From contig JAEUHI010000036.1 of the NCBI GenBank assembly GCA_016795385.1, positions 60,421 to 124,420 of the forward strand: 64,000 bases of DNA, read 5' to 3'. This document shows, piece by piece, positions 63,944 to 64,000 of this stretch. Both the position numbers and the translations under genes were made by a program. The DNA comes from Verrucomicrobiales bacterium. Its GTDB lineage: Bacteria > Verrucomicrobiota > Verrucomicrobiia > Verrucomicrobiales > DEV007. Under the pieces are notes generated by a model. The model was given only the letters and a program-made list of their open reading frames with translations, had not been told where the DNA came from and searched no databases. Positions within the stretch are counted from its first letter, which is position 1. Each line of letters starts with the position of its first letter.

Positions 63944-64000
63944 TTCGGGTTGATTGCTTGCTCCCAATCTGGCGATCTCACGGAGCCAATCAGGCGGTGA

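Overview
The window looks like a high-G+C chromosome segment from a member of the PVC superphylum, most likely Verrucomicrobiota. Evidence is the family mix: planctomycete/verrucomicrobial c-type cytochromes with SHD1 or LRR partners, a large discoidin-SGNH-dehydrogenase-cytochrome fusion, DUF1501 and neutral-ceramidase-like secreted proteins, ThuA and PQQ-propeller proteins, a GldA/F/G-DUF4340 operon, DUF5069 and a PPi-dependent phosphofructokinase. No rRNA, tRNA or CRISPR array was recognised.

Layout. 1-7.2 kb: a truncated thioredoxin-like fusion, an ABC importer ATPase and binding protein without a permease, and a ceramidase-LamG protein. 7.5-11.6 kb: a giant secreted heme dehydrogenase and a DUF5069 protein. 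11.6-23.7 kb: a drug-efflux region with tetR-MFP-RND-OMF on the minus strand and a LysR gene divergent from a second MFP-RND pair on the plus strand. 23.6-26.7 kb: an FG-GAP surface protein bracketed by a 19-bp direct repeat that duplicates the 3' end of the second RND gene, as if inserted. 26.7-36.8 kb: secreted catabolic and respiratory proteins, a ZnuA-like protein, a truncated hemoglobin, an LRR-cytochrome and PPi-PFK. 36.8-40.7 kb: thiG with an FAD oxidoreductase, mscL and a diheme cytochrome. 40.7-46.0 kb: the Gld-type ABC operon. 46.0-48.1 kb: rodA with an upstream ABC-ATPase-like protein that has lost every catalytic motif. 48.5-52.5 kb: gspE-F-G-H. 52.6-58.0 kb: ThuA, TfoX-like, DUF1080-like, Ldh and PQQ-propeller genes.

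58.0-64.0 kb differs from the rest. It holds small, lower-G+C, mostly secreted or membrane hypothetical genes, all on the minus strand, separated by attC-like imperfect palindromes with GTT/AAC core boxes. This is best read as the distal part of an integron gene-cassette array whose integrase would lie beyond position 64000. The array contains a ~345-bp repeat (two full copies, one partial), each copy carrying a TTGACT-N17-TATTCT-like promoter pointing at the next cassette gene. It is interrupted by an IS110-family recombinase gene with a ~570-nt hairpin-rich noncoding 3' flank, a candidate guide (bridge/seek) RNA region. Intergenic spaces elsewhere are rich in palindromic and 7-bp tandem repeats typical of such genomes.

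The assignments rest on reading motifs by eye. No database search or folding calculation was run.
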